Below are positions 8,607 through 16,608 of a DNA stretch of 64,000 nt, piece by piece. The notes beneath the pieces are model-generated. The model did not search any database, was not told the DNA's origin, and saw only the letters and a program-made list of their open reading frames with translations. The DNA comes from Actinomycetota bacterium. GTDB lineage: Bacteria > Actinomycetota > Geothermincolia > Geothermincolales > RBG-13-55-18. The position numbers and the translations under genes are program-made. Within the stretch, counting starts at the first letter, position 1; each line of letters opens with the position of its first letter. Where the stretch lies: NCBI GenBank assembly GCA_014360645.1, contig JACIXD010000015.1, positions 1-64,000 on the forward strand, written 5' to 3'.

Positions 8607-9008
8607 ATGAGCGAGAAGAAGGTGCTCTTCGTATGCGGCGAGAACGCCGCCCGCAGCCAAATGGCCGAGGCGCTTTTCAACCGCCTCGCTCGGGAATGGC
8701 GTGCCGAGAGCGCGGGCACCCATCCGGGGGGAGAGGTGAACCCCCTGGCCGTCCAGGCCCTGGCCGAGGAGGGCTTGGACATCTCCGCAAACGTACCCAA
8801 GCTTCTCGACCTCGGACGCCTGGACGAATTCGACCGCATCATCTCCTTCGGGTGCATCGTGAAGAGCGTGTTCCCGGCGCGCGACCGCCTGGAGGAATGG
8901 CCGCTGCCCGACCCCGGACGGGGGGACATCGAGATGATGCGCAAGACGCGGGACGAGATCGTGCGCCTGGTCTCGGCTCTGGTCGAGAAGCTGGAAGGTG
9001 ATTCCTGA
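8607..9008 (+). CDS. arsC: Arsenate reductase, low-molecular-weight phosphatase fold
   Basis: A 133-residue protein of the thioredoxin-coupled ArsC class. VLFVCGENAARSQMAEALF carries the CX5R phosphatase loop (Cys10, Arg16), and WPLPDP supplies the general-acid Asp. Classical ArsC uses a Cys triad (10, 82, 89 in the Staphylococcus/Bacillus enzymes). Here Cys83 is present (FGCIVKSVFP), but the following position that should hold the third Cys is Ser or Phe, so the disulfide relay must differ. The nearby CxxC thioredoxin at 6803 may be the reductant. The 3' end of the gene is duplicated downstream. Confidence 0.85.
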   Translation: MSEKKVLFVCGENAARSQMAEALFNRLAREWRAESAGTHPGGEVNPLAVQALAEEGLDISANVPKLLDLGRLDEFDRIISFGCIVKSVFPARDRLEEWPLPDPGRGDIEMMRKTRDEIVRLVSALVEKLEGDS

Positions 9009-9185
9009 GGGGCGAACGCCGCCTGGAGAAACCGCCGCTGCCCGACCCCGGACGGGGGGACATCGAGATGATGCGCAAGACGCGGGACGAGATCGTGCGC
9101 CTGGTCTCGGCTCTGGTCGAGGAGCTGGAAGGTGATTCCTGAGGGGCGAACGCCGCCTGGAGAAACCGCCGCTGCCCGACCCCGG
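8901..9185. repeat. 134-bp tandem duplication of the arsC 3' end
   Basis: The sequence beginning CCGCTGCCCGACCCCGG at 8901, which encodes the last 36 or so codons of arsC plus 26 bases of downstream DNA, recurs at 9035 nearly identically (GAGAAGCTG becomes GAGGAGCTG), and a third copy starts at 9169 and fades after 17 bases. The period is 134 bases, not a multiple of three, and copy 2 lies wholly downstream of the arsC stop. Weaker similarity extends about 16 bases upstream of 8901. Confidence 0.93.
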
Positions 9186-9527
9186 CATGGGAGGCATCGA
9201 GGAAACGGCCCTACCGCCACGAAGGAATCCGCCTCCATGGCCTTGAGATCGAAGGCCTACGTCCTTCCGCTTCTTTCCCGCACCGCTTCGTTTCCGTTTC
9301 CCCACGTCGCCCGCGGCGGGGTCCACTCGGGATGCGCAGCTCAAGATCATTTCGTTCCTTTAGTTTCCCCGAGTAGCCGGCGGCGGGGTCTTTGCGGATG
9401 CGCAGAGCAAGAATATTTCATTCTTGCCTATTGTCATTAATGTAATATTCTTACAAAGATATCCTTTTCACTTCGCCCTCAGGAAGGGGGTGGCTGCCTT
9501 GTGCGATCACCATGAGGTCGGATCCGG
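9186..9527. other. Non-coding region upstream of the padR gene
   Basis: No gene seen. Two diverged copies of a roughly 50-base segment (GCGGCGGGGTC... GGATGCGCAG...) occur near 9311-9360 and 9378-9425. An AT-rich patch at 9412-9462 probably holds the padR promoter and contains the TGTAA dyad listed separately. Confidence 0.5.
9441..9455. promoter_or_regulatory. Candidate PadR operator
   Basis: A perfect inverted repeat TGTAA-TATTC-TTACA lies in the only AT-rich stretch before padR, about 70 bases upstream of its start. PadR-type regulators usually bind such short AT-rich dyads and repress their own operons. The assignment is by position and symmetry only. Confidence 0.5.
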
Positions 9528-9917
9528 GTGTTGCTGCTCGAGCGGCGGCGCGGGGGGAGCCCGAGCGGGCGGTCGGCCTTCCGCTTCGGCGGCAATATTT
9601 CCCGGCACTTCATCCTTCCCGCCATCCTCTTCCTGCTCGACGAGGAGCCGCGCCACGGTTACGCGCTCATGCAGCGGCCTTCCGAGCTCGGCATAACGGA
9701 TGCCGGGGTTAGCCCTGCCACGGCGTACCGCATCCTCTCCAGGCTGGAGGAGGAGGGGCTGGCCGTGCACGAGCACGCCGACGACGGCCAAGGCCCCACC
9801 CGCAAGGTGTACTCGCTCACCGACACGGGGAGGGAGGCCCTCGCAGACTGGAGGTCTCACATCCAGAGGACCCGGGAACTCCTGGACCGGTTCACCCGGT
9901 GGTCCGCGCATGGCTAG
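9528..9917 (+). CDS. PadR-family transcriptional regulator
   Basis: A 129-residue regulator. LPAILFLLDEEPRHGYALMQ is the classic PadR N-terminal helix pair. SPATAYRILSRLEEEGLAV is the recognition helix region, and GPTRKVYSLTDTGREALADW is the beta-wing and following helix, which leads into a dimerisation helix (about 90-125). The start is a GTG with GAGG about ten bases upstream. Its stop codon (TAG) is overlapped by the ATG of the next frame (ATGGCTAG), so it was translationally coupled to the ABC-2 permease downstream, probably as its repressor. No ATPase gene for that transporter is present. Confidence 0.85.
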   Translation: MLLLERRRGGSPSGRSAFRFGGNISRHFILPAILFLLDEEPRHGYALMQRPSELGITDAGVSPATAYRILSRLEEEGLAVHEHADDGQGPTRKVYSLTDTGREALADWRSHIQRTRELLDRFTRWSAHG

Positions 9918-10520
9918 GCAACCCGCGGCCGGGCGGCATTTCACCACGGTCCTCTCCCTCCCGTGCCGCGTGCGGGCGCGCCGCGCGCGGGCATGCCCTT
10001 CAAGAGGACGGCCAGGACCTTCAGCCGCTGCCTCACCGCCCCCAAATCCCTCACCTGGATGGTCTTCGGCAAAACCCTGGCGGGGTTCTTCCTCGGGGTG
10101 GCGGTCTCGGTGGGCTCGCTGCTGGTAGGGGTCATAGGATACGGCACCTCCGCCTCGTCGCCCGCCCTGCTCGTCCTGTCCCTGCTCGCGTGCGGGATGT
10201 GCTTCTCCTGCCTCGGGATCCTGGCGGGGTCCATGCCCAGCGAAGCACCGGGCAACTTCATGACCGTGCTCAACTTCGTGTGCCCGCCCCTGCTCTTGAT
10301 GAGCGTCATCTTCATGCCCCCTGGCGGAGATGCACGCCTGTGGGCGCGCGGCCTGGTGGCGATATCCCCCCTCAGCTATGCTCACGACCTCCTTCGCCGG
10401 AGCACGGGGCTCGCGGCGTTCCTCTCCTGGTGGCTCGACCTGCCGGTGCTGCTCCTCTACGCAGCCACCTGCTTCTCCCTCGCCGCCTGGATCCTCAACC
10501 CCTCCCGTCTCCGCGCATGA
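9910..10520 (+). pseudogene. ABC-2 type transporter permease, 5' portion lost
   Basis: The C-terminal half of an ABC-2 permease is intact from about 9990: a cytosolic arm (SRCLTAPKSLTWMVFGKTLA) followed by five to six hydrophobic helices (FLGVAVSVGSLLVGVIG, LLVLSLLACGMCFSCLGILA, FVCPPLLLMSVIFMPPGG, ISPLSYAHDLLRR). The proper start appears to be the ATG at 9910 overlapping the padR stop, but that frame reads only a short Arg-rich peptide and is out of phase with the permease, and the N-terminal helices are missing. The gene is therefore best called a deletion or frameshift pseudogene; a short product from a start near 9963-9993 cannot be excluded. Confidence 0.65.
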
Positions 10521-10639
10521 TCCGCGGCGGGCGGGATCGGCTCACGGGGCACCGTCATGAATATGGTAAATATTGTCATATGAACGGGCGCTTTCGCCGT
10601 ACGCCGCCCGCCTACAGGTCTGGTGAGAAGGCATGGAGG

Positions 10640-11050
10640 TCAGGCGTCGAACACCCTGCAGACCGTCCTCCAGGGGCAGCGGGTCTCGCAGAAGGCGAAG
10701 GGCGCCCGCTCCTCGATAAGGGCCAGCCACTCCCTTACCACCATGGCCGTCCCGTACGATACGCCCAAGCCTTCCAGTATCCTGGCGTCCCACCTCCTGA
10801 CCTTCTCCTCGTCACCGGCGGGACTCTCGCAACGCCCGTCCTTGAGATCGGGGCAGTGGGGGCACAGGCGGTCCGGGCCCTCGACGAGCACGACGACCGT
10901 GTCGCGCTCCGGCCGCGTCAGCTCCTCGATCTCTTGCACGGCACGGGCGAACTCCTCGTTCCTTACCACCAGTTCCAGGGGCAGGAACCTGTCGCAGAGC
11001 AGATGGTGAGGCCGCAACCGCAGCGGCTCCTGTCCCTCAGCGACGTTCAT
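10640..11050 (-). CDS. DUF1284 family protein, probable Fe-S protein
   Basis: A 136-residue protein opening with LRLRPHHLLCDRF, the hallmark of DUF1284. It has eight Cys residues grouped as C...CPHC...C...CETRCPWRTVC, consistent with a metal or Fe-S site. The middle (RPERDTVVVLVEGPDRLCPHC) is the usual DUF1284 core. Function is unknown in the family; it occurs mainly in anaerobes. Read alone on the minus strand, 95 bases downstream of the MBL hydrolase gene and possibly cotranscribed with it. Confidence 0.8.
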   Translation of the reverse strand: MNVAEGQEPLRLRPHHLLCDRFLPLELVVRNEEFARAVQEIEELTRPERDTVVVLVEGPDRLCPHCPDLKDGRCESPAGDEEKVRRWDARILEGLGVSYGTAMVVREWLALIEERAPFAFCETRCPWRTVCRVFDA

Positions 11051-11145
11051 CCGCGGTCACCTCCTCGCTCTTCACCCTGTGTCCGGCAGGGAAGCCCTCG
11101 CGGCTACATGACGTGTTCCCTGCCGCTCAGGCCCAAACCATACCA

Positions 11146-12006
11146 TCATTCAAGGTCGTAGTCATCCGGGATGACCTTCATGCGGATGAGCTCGGGATCA
11201 TGCCCGGGAATGACGATGTCCGCCATCATGTCCAGCTTTGCCAGCGAGCGCATGATGTCCCCGGGGTTAAGCACCGAGGGGCCGAAATAGCCGCCGTAAC
11301 GGGATCCCCAGACGCGTGCGATGGTCTCCTGGACCTCCGGGTCCTCGAGGTCTACCTTCTGGCCTGCCACGCCGCCCAGGCCGACGATCTCCGCGAACTT
11401 GGCGGGAAAGCGCTTGGCGAGTCCCGCGTACATGTAGGCGGCATCTCCGAAGATGACCGCCTTTCCGCGCGAGGTGTTCACCGCGACGGCCTGATGTCCG
11501 GCGGTATGTCCGGCGGCAAGGATGAGCTCGATGCCGTCCCGCAGCTTGAAATCGCCGTTCACGAGCTTGAACTTGGGGACGAGGTCTATCCAATCCTGGG
11601 GATAACAACCCACCGCCTGGTAGCCCATGGGGAAATAAGACTCCAGCATCTCTTTTTCCTGCACGTAGAAGCTGGCGTTCTCGAAGAGATGCAGGTATCC
11701 CGTGTGGTCGTGGTGCAGGTGGGTGACGATCACGGTGTCGATGGCGAGGGGGTCGACGCCGTACTGCTTGAGCACGTTGGGCACCTCGAGCTCCGGGGTA
11801 CGCGGCTTGGGGCCGAATATCCACTTCGGCACATGGTCATGCACATAACTGCCGTCGACCACGATCTTCTCGCCGTCCTCCCCCTCGATGAGGAACATGA
11901 AGACGGGCAGGTCGGCGAAGTAGCCGGCGGCCAGCGGGCTCATGATGAGGCCCCAGTTCATGTGGAACCAGCCGGTGAGCATGGGTTTGATCCTGTACTC
12001 CTTCAC
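11146..12006 (-). CDS. MBL-fold metallohydrolase (N-acyl-lactonase-like)
   Basis: A 286-residue metallo-beta-lactamase-fold hydrolase. The zinc motif HLHHDHTG (HxHxDH, about residues 96-103) is intact, with a later His in AAGHTAGHQAV, the bridging Asp in VIFGDAAYMYAG, and a last His in VIPGHDPELI. The layout (VVDGSY early, FGPKPRTPELEV loop) resembles the AttM/AhlS lactonase group, but substrates of such proteins range from lactones to esters. The start ATG follows GAGAGCGGG. It stands with the DUF1284 gene in a sparsely coding area. Confidence 0.85.
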   Translation of the reverse strand: MKEYRIKPMLTGWFHMNWGLIMSPLAAGYFADLPVFMFLIEGEDGEKIVVDGSYVHDHVPKWIFGPKPRTPELEVPNVLKQYGVDPLAIDTVIVTHLHHDHTGYLHLFENASFYVQEKEMLESYFPMGYQAVGCYPQDWIDLVPKFKLVNGDFKLRDGIELILAAGHTAGHQAVAVNTSRGKAVIFGDAAYMYAGLAKRFPAKFAEIVGLGGVAGQKVDLEDPEVQETIARVWGSRYGGYFGPSVLNPGDIMRSLAKLDMMADIVIPGHDPELIRMKVIPDDYDLE

Positions 12007-12387
12007 GGTCCCGCTCTCCTTTCTCTCGCATGCCGAATTCCATTAGTTACCATGCCCGGCCGGGCAGGCATGGAAAACATCCTGCCTGCGGACAGGCGGG
12101 CGATCCGCGTCTCTCGACGGTTCTCTCCGCCTCCCCGGCAAAACAGGAGGCGCGAGGCCCTCGCGTTACGGGCACGTCCCGGGGTGGGTCAAACCATACG
12201 CCCCCCGTTCTGTGCGTTACACCGGCCCCCATCAGGCCAAAGCGGCAACAACGGCACTCCCTTCCCGCCTCCACCGGGCGTCATTCCGGAGAAGGTCGAG
12301 AGTTGGCGCCGTGTCCGCGAGGATCCCATTCACGGCCTTGAGCAAGTCTCCCCACGCCGGTCGCGCGTGCGTAAAGGGCACGGTTTC
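12007..12387. other. Intergenic region, nothing recognised
   Basis: About 380 bases between the MBL and flavodoxin genes. Open frames here are GC-rich shadows with Arg/Pro-rich products, and no ribosome binding site, dyad or RNA gene stands out. Confidence 0.5.
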
Positions 12388-12873
12388 TCATGGGTTCGCG
12401 AGCCTGGCGCTCAACGCGCGTCCGAACTCCAGGGCGCGCTCCACCTCGCTCTCGGGCAGGGTACCCCGGTCCTCGCCTTTCCCGGGAGGACTGTATCCCT
12501 CGATGGCGGCCTTGAACGGCGGCGCCAGCGCGACCAGGCCGCCCTTCTCCAGCAGCTCGTAAAGGACCTCGGAGGCCTGAATGAGCGGCTCATCGGTATT
12601 GACGGTACCGCCGGTGCTGAAAGTTGCGAAGGGCTTGCCCTTGAAATCCTTCCCGGTGAGCTTCCTGGCATAACGCTTGATCTTCGGCCAGGCGCCGGGC
12701 CACCTCGTCGCCGCCCCGATGACCACGAAGTCCAGCGACGGATCGGGCTTCCCCGCCTCCTCCACCGCCACCACCTCGACGTCATGCCCGGACTCCCTCA
12801 ATCCCTGCGCGATGGCCTCGGCGATCCTCTTGCAGCTTCCCCACCAGCTCTTGTAGACGACGATTCCCCTCAT
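12388..12873 (-). CDS. Flavodoxin-family protein
   Basis: A 161-residue flavodoxin-like fold protein: MRGIVVYKSWWGSCKRIAEAIAQGL holds the FMN phosphate loop, which departs from the usual T/S-x-T-G-x-T pattern (S-W-W-G-S-C). FVVIGAATRWPGAWPKIKRYARK covers the second flavin loop, and ATFSTGGTVNTDEPL covers the third. The ATG at 12873 has GAGAGGGG upstream; a 30-residue extension upstream is spurious. It is probably an electron carrier or a protoporphyrinogen-oxidase/NADPH-reductase-like protein; no partner gene is adjacent. Confidence 0.82.
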   Translation of the reverse strand: MRGIVVYKSWWGSCKRIAEAIAQGLRESGHDVEVVAVEEAGKPDPSLDFVVIGAATRWPGAWPKIKRYARKLTGKDFKGKPFATFSTGGTVNTDEPLIQASEVLYELLEKGGLVALAPPFKAAIEGYSPPGKGEDRGTLPESEVERALEFGRALSARLANP

Positions 12874-13118
12874 CCTGCCGACCCCTCTCTCCTGGATCCG
12901 TTCCTCCGCCTCTCCTCCGCGACTTCGCGAAGCCCCTGTCTTCCAAGCACACGCCAGCCGCATTTAAGCCGCGAGCCTCAGTTTCGGCACGGCCTCAGCT
13001 CGCGACCCACCGGTCTTTTTTTTACCCAAAACGGGAAGGGCGGAACCAGGCGGCGGCATGACACCCGGCCATGGAGCTTTATCACCGCCGGATATTCTGC
13101 TACTATCTTTATCGTCGC

Positions 13119-13193
13119 GGGCGCTTAGCTCAGCGGGAGAGCGCTGCCTTCACACGGCAGAGGTCGAGGGTTCAAATCCCCCAGCGCCCACCA
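13119..13193 (+). tRNA. tRNA-Val (anticodon CAC)
   Basis: A full cloverleaf: acceptor GGGCGCT pairs with AGCGCCC; the anticodon stem CTGCC/GGCAG encloses loop TTCACAC with anticodon CAC (Val, GTG codon); the T-arm contains GGTTCAAATCC. The 3' CCA is encoded (13191-13193). A weak -10-like TACTAT lies at 13101-13106, and a terminator follows directly. Confidence 0.96.
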
Positions 13194-13200
13194 GCATTCC

Positions 13201-13220
13201 AGGCCTTTACGGCCTTTTTT
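13201..13220 (+). terminator. Rho-independent terminator after tRNA-Val
   Basis: Stem AGGCC/GGCCT with a five-base loop (TTTAC), followed by a run of T residues (13216-13220), eight bases after the tRNA 3' end. Confidence 0.85.
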
Positions 13221-13361
13221 ATTGCTTTTTTGTTTATTACAACCCCACGGAAGCGACGCGCCCATGGGGGCGAAGGTTGCACGCTCTCCAGGGCCTGCCC
13301 TTCGGGCTTCGCGTTGCTCCGGGCGTCGCCGGGCCCCTACGGCTGCCCCTCCGTCCCGCCT

Positions 13362-14759
13362 TTACGCCTCCCCGCCGGCTTCCGGGCGGCGGGTCGCCGG
13401 CCGCCAGGGGAGATAGAGCAGCTCCGCCTCGTCCAGGAGCAGGCCTACAAGCAGGTGGGCGCCCCAGCGGTTGATCTCCGCGGGGAAGGAAAAGGCCGCC
13501 CATCTCACCCTTCCCTTCTCCAGGGCAAGGTGGCAACACACCTCGCCCTCGGGTCCCTCGCAGCGTCCGAACCCCTCGCCCCTGCCGCCCCGCCCGCGCC
13601 TGGCCTCGAGGGGAGGCTCGGGAGGCCACGCGAGGACGCGGCACGCCACGCCCAGCGACTCCCCCACCTCGCGGACCTTCACCCTCACCAGGTCCCCGAA
13701 GACCCTTCCGCTTCCGCATACCGCCATCTCCCATCCCAGCAGGCCGTAGGCGCCCGCCTCCTCCGCCCGCGCATCCACCTCCATACCCAGCGCCCTGGCC
13801 AGGGGACCCGTGAGCGCCGCATCCCCCGCCAGGTCCCGCAATCCCGAGAGCCTCCTCTCCATCCAGCGCGGCGCCCGCAGGGCGAGGACCCGTCCTGACA
13901 ATTCCTCCCAGCGCCGCGAGATCTCTTGCAGCGATGCCGCCGCCTCCGCCGCGCCCGCGAGGGGGAAGTCCTCCCTAACGCCGCCGGGGACCACCCATCC
14001 CCTTCCCAGAGGATCGCCCAGCCACCCCGAGAGCGCCTCCTCTAGGCTTCCGCGCAGTCCGCGGCACGCCGCGGCGGTACGCCGCCTGCCCAGGCAGTCG
14101 GCCGCCATCTCCATCCACGCCAGGTGGCACTGCACCCGCGCCGTCTCGAGGAGCAGGGCGCGCAGGGCCGCGGCGGCGGGAGGCACCCTCAGCCCTCTCG
14201 CCTCCTCGCAGGCCAGCGCGCAGGAAAGGGCGCGGGCCGGACCTTCGTACTCGCCGCAGGCCTCCAACATGCGGCATGCCTCGGCGGCCCTGACCTCCCG
14301 CAGGATCGCGCCCGGATATTCCATGCGCGCCTCCAGCACCCCGAGCACGCGCCCGGCCGAGACCGCGAGGAGGTTTCCCTCCCAGTCCAGGAGCACCGAG
14401 GCCTCCACGTCCGGCGGCAGGTCCTCCGGCGCCGCGCGCGACATCCGCATCCAGCGCGAGGCGGCGGGGAAGTGGGGGGCGGCCTCGGGTAGCAGGCTCC
14501 GCCCTCCCTCCGCCTTCAGGTGCAGGGTCTCGCCGTCGCGGGGGTTATGGAAGTGCAGGGTGCCACCCACACCCGGCACGGGGCTGGCCATGAGCAGTCG
14601 CAGGCCCTGGGCGGCCAGGAACTCCATGCGGGCGGCGTGGTCTCCCCTCGTCTCCTCCAGCCATACGCGCCGCGTGGTCTCCAGGCGCGACCAGTCGACG
14701 CCCTCCCGGGGCAGGAAGCTCAACTGCGCGCGCTCATCTCCACCCCTGTCGCCGGCCAT
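13362..14759 (-). CDS. Hydrogenase large-subunit/NuoCD-like protein lacking NiFe cysteines
   Basis: A 465-residue protein with the architecture of HycE/HyfG-type subunits: a NuoC-like domain (about 1-120) joined to a NuoD/large-subunit-like domain. Recognisable landmarks are ALACEEARGLRVPPAAAALRALLLE for the helix after the proximal motif, VVPGGVREDF for the conserved PGGV turn, and LTGPLARALGMEVDAR for the TGP.aRasG..xDxR segment. Where NiFe enzymes have CGICS this protein has ACGEYEG, and the C-terminal DPCxxC is absent (EGEVCCHLA...AEINRWG). It therefore cannot bind NiFe in the usual way. The ATG at 14759 has GAGGTG upstream and lies just past the stop of the preceding gene, so the genes are coupled. 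It resembles Ehr (energy-converting hydrogenase-related) subunits. Confidence 0.72.
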   Translation of the reverse strand: MAGDRGGDERAQLSFLPREGVDWSRLETTRRVWLEETRGDHAARMEFLAAQGLRLLMASPVPGVGGTLHFHNPRDGETLHLKAEGGRSLLPEAAPHFPAASRWMRMSRAAPEDLPPDVEASVLLDWEGNLLAVSAGRVLGVLEARMEYPGAILREVRAAEACRMLEACGEYEGPARALSCALACEEARGLRVPPAAAALRALLLETARVQCHLAWMEMAADCLGRRRTAAACRGLRGSLEEALSGWLGDPLGRGWVVPGGVREDFPLAGAAEAAASLQEISRRWEELSGRVLALRAPRWMERRLSGLRDLAGDAALTGPLARALGMEVDARAEEAGAYGLLGWEMAVCGSGRVFGDLVRVKVREVGESLGVACRVLAWPPEPPLEARRGRGGRGEGFGRCEGPEGEVCCHLALEKGRVRWAAFSFPAEINRWGAHLLVGLLLDEAELLYLPWRPATRRPEAGGEA

Positions 14760-14767
14760 CCTCCACC

Positions 14768-16381
14768 TCACCTCAAGGCCAGATAGATCATGATCGCCGA
14801 CCAGCCTGCGTACAGAAAGAGGTTTCCAGCGGCGAGGGCCGCGCGCTTCCCGCCCCCCGGCAACCCCTCCCGGCGGAAAGCGCGGCCGCCCGCGAAAAGG
14901 GGCAGCGCGCGCCCGCATGAAGTCCGCACCGGAATCTCCCGGGTCTTCCCCCCGCGCGACCACAGCGCCATCACCGTCGCCGCCGGGACCGCCAGCAGCA
15001 GGACCGAGGCGCCGAGGCCTGCCCATCCCGGCACGGGCACCTCCAGGGGCAGGCCGTATTCGCGCATGAGGAGGTCGGTGAAGGCGCCGGGGAAAAGGCC
15101 CACCGCCACGCAAGCCGCGGCCAGACCGCACGCCCCCAGCCACATCTCCCCATCCCCGCACTTCTCGTCGGGGGGAGCGAGCAAGGAGGCCGAACCCATC
15201 ACCCAGGCCTGCGCCAGCAGGAGAGGGATGCAGGCGATGAAGAAGACCCCCCTCCATCCCGCCATGGCTCCGGCCAGGGCGGAGAAGGCCAACCACAGCC
15301 AGGCGAAGCCGGCCAGAGGAGGCACGCCCAGGAGGGAAGCTCCCCCCAGCACCCCGGGCCATCCCCCTCCCCTGCGCATTTCTCTCCCCAGCTCCGCCAG
15401 GGCCACGGCGGGAAGACCCGCCCACAGCCCCACTCGCATGGCCGCCAGGGCCGCCTGCCCCCCGGGGGCGGCGACCAGCGCCAGCGCCGCCCCCAGGCCG
15501 GAGCAGAGCAAACCCGTCACCTCCCAGCCCTCGCGGGCGCGCATCAGCTCCCGCGAGACCTCGAGGGCGGAGGCGGCGGCCGTCCCCAGGCATATCCACG
15601 TCCAGACCCCGCCCCAGGTGAAGAGGAGCCGCGCCACCGCGAAGAGGAGAAAGGCGCCGGTGGTGATATGCACGGCGAGTACGTGCACCAGAAGCAGGTC
15701 CCTGCCGCCGCGCGAGACCCCCGGCATCCAGCGGTGCATGGGAATAATTCCCAGCCGCAACAGCGCCGCCGCAAGCATCAGCGCGCACGAGGCGGCCCAG
15801 GGTCCCTCCGGTGGCAGGGGAGCGGGGGGTAGCATCAGTCCTCGCGAGGGGTCCGCCAGGTAGAACAGGAGGACTCCCAGCGCCAGGCAGAGGTCGGAAA
15901 GCGCCAGGGGGAGGATAAAAGGTAGCACGCGCCCCGCCGCGCTGCCGCGCAGGACCGCGGCGGCGATGAGGCACCAAGTGGCCAGGGCACACATCCCGGT
16001 GACGAGGAAGAGGTGGTCGCCCATGGCCGCCGCGAGGACCGCGGCGAGGGAAAAGCAGGCAAACGCCGAGGAGGCGTTCTCCTTTTTCCCGGCCCGCTCT
16101 CCTCCCCGCGAGGCCAGCACGAAGAAGGGCGAAAGGGCGGCGAGGGGGAGCACGAAGGCCATCTTCTCCGGGGTGAGCTCCAGGCGCCACAGCGCGAAGG
16201 TCTCGGGACCCACGTGGCGGTCCCAGGCACGGTATGCCAGCACCGCCGCCGCCGGCAGGGAGAGCACGCACCAGGCCGAGGCCACCCTGCGCAGGGCGCG
16301 GGCCGGCACGGCGGCGAGGTAGAGGATGCCCGCGACCGCGGCCGCCAGGGGCATGGCCGCGAGCAGGTGGACGGCTCTCAA
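14768..16381 (-). CDS. NuoL/M/N-HyfB-like membrane subunit, divergent
   Basis: A 537-residue, roughly 14-helix protein related to the antiporter-like subunits of complex I and Hyf/Hyc complexes. Family landmarks are visible: LRLGIIPMHRWMPG (usually K.a.fPfH.WLPdA) and GGASLLGVPPLAGF (usually lS..GlPPlaGF.gK). The functional ionisable residues seem absent by eye. The helix-7 Lys position is Arg, the Lys after GVPPLAGF is Leu, and no Glu aligns in the helix around HLFLVTGMCALATW. If alignment confirms this, the subunit may not pump protons. It is the middle gene of a three-gene minus-strand cluster, nine bases upstream of the NuoCD-like gene. Confidence 0.72.
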   Translation of the reverse strand: MRAVHLLAAMPLAAAVAGILYLAAVPARALRRVASAWCVLSLPAAAVLAYRAWDRHVGPETFALWRLELTPEKMAFVLPLAALSPFFVLASRGGERAGKKENASSAFACFSLAAVLAAAMGDHLFLVTGMCALATWCLIAAAVLRGSAAGRVLPFILPLALSDLCLALGVLLFYLADPSRGLMLPPAPLPPEGPWAASCALMLAAALLRLGIIPMHRWMPGVSRGGRDLLLVHVLAVHITTGAFLLFAVARLLFTWGGVWTWICLGTAAASALEVSRELMRAREGWEVTGLLCSGLGAALALVAAPGGQAALAAMRVGLWAGLPAVALAELGREMRRGGGWPGVLGGASLLGVPPLAGFAWLWLAFSALAGAMAGWRGVFFIACIPLLLAQAWVMGSASLLAPPDEKCGDGEMWLGACGLAAACVAVGLFPGAFTDLLMREYGLPLEVPVPGWAGLGASVLLLAVPAATVMALWSRGGKTREIPVRTSCGRALPLFAGGRAFRREGLPGGGKRAALAAGNLFLYAGWSAIMIYLALR

Positions 16382-16608
16382 GCCGCGACCTCCATTCCCT
16401 CATTCAGCATCTGATGCGTGTCTCCATGACCATGCCTTCGTTTTCCGGCCCTGAAGTCAGGGGCGGTCCCCCGCTTTTCATCATCCGGCAGGGATGCCGA
16501 AACCCGACTTCACGATCCCAACCCACCGGAACAACTCCGTACGGGCCACCGCGCCGAAGGGCCTCTCTCTCCCCGTACCCGGCCCCTCGTCGCCGCCCGG
16601 TGCATCGC

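Noticed and set aside
13362-16403. The full 1013-codon minus-strand frame ending in the NuoCD-like protein
   Set aside because: Only codons from 14759 on read as a protein; the rest is Arg/Gly-rich antisense or shifted frame over the NuoL-like gene.
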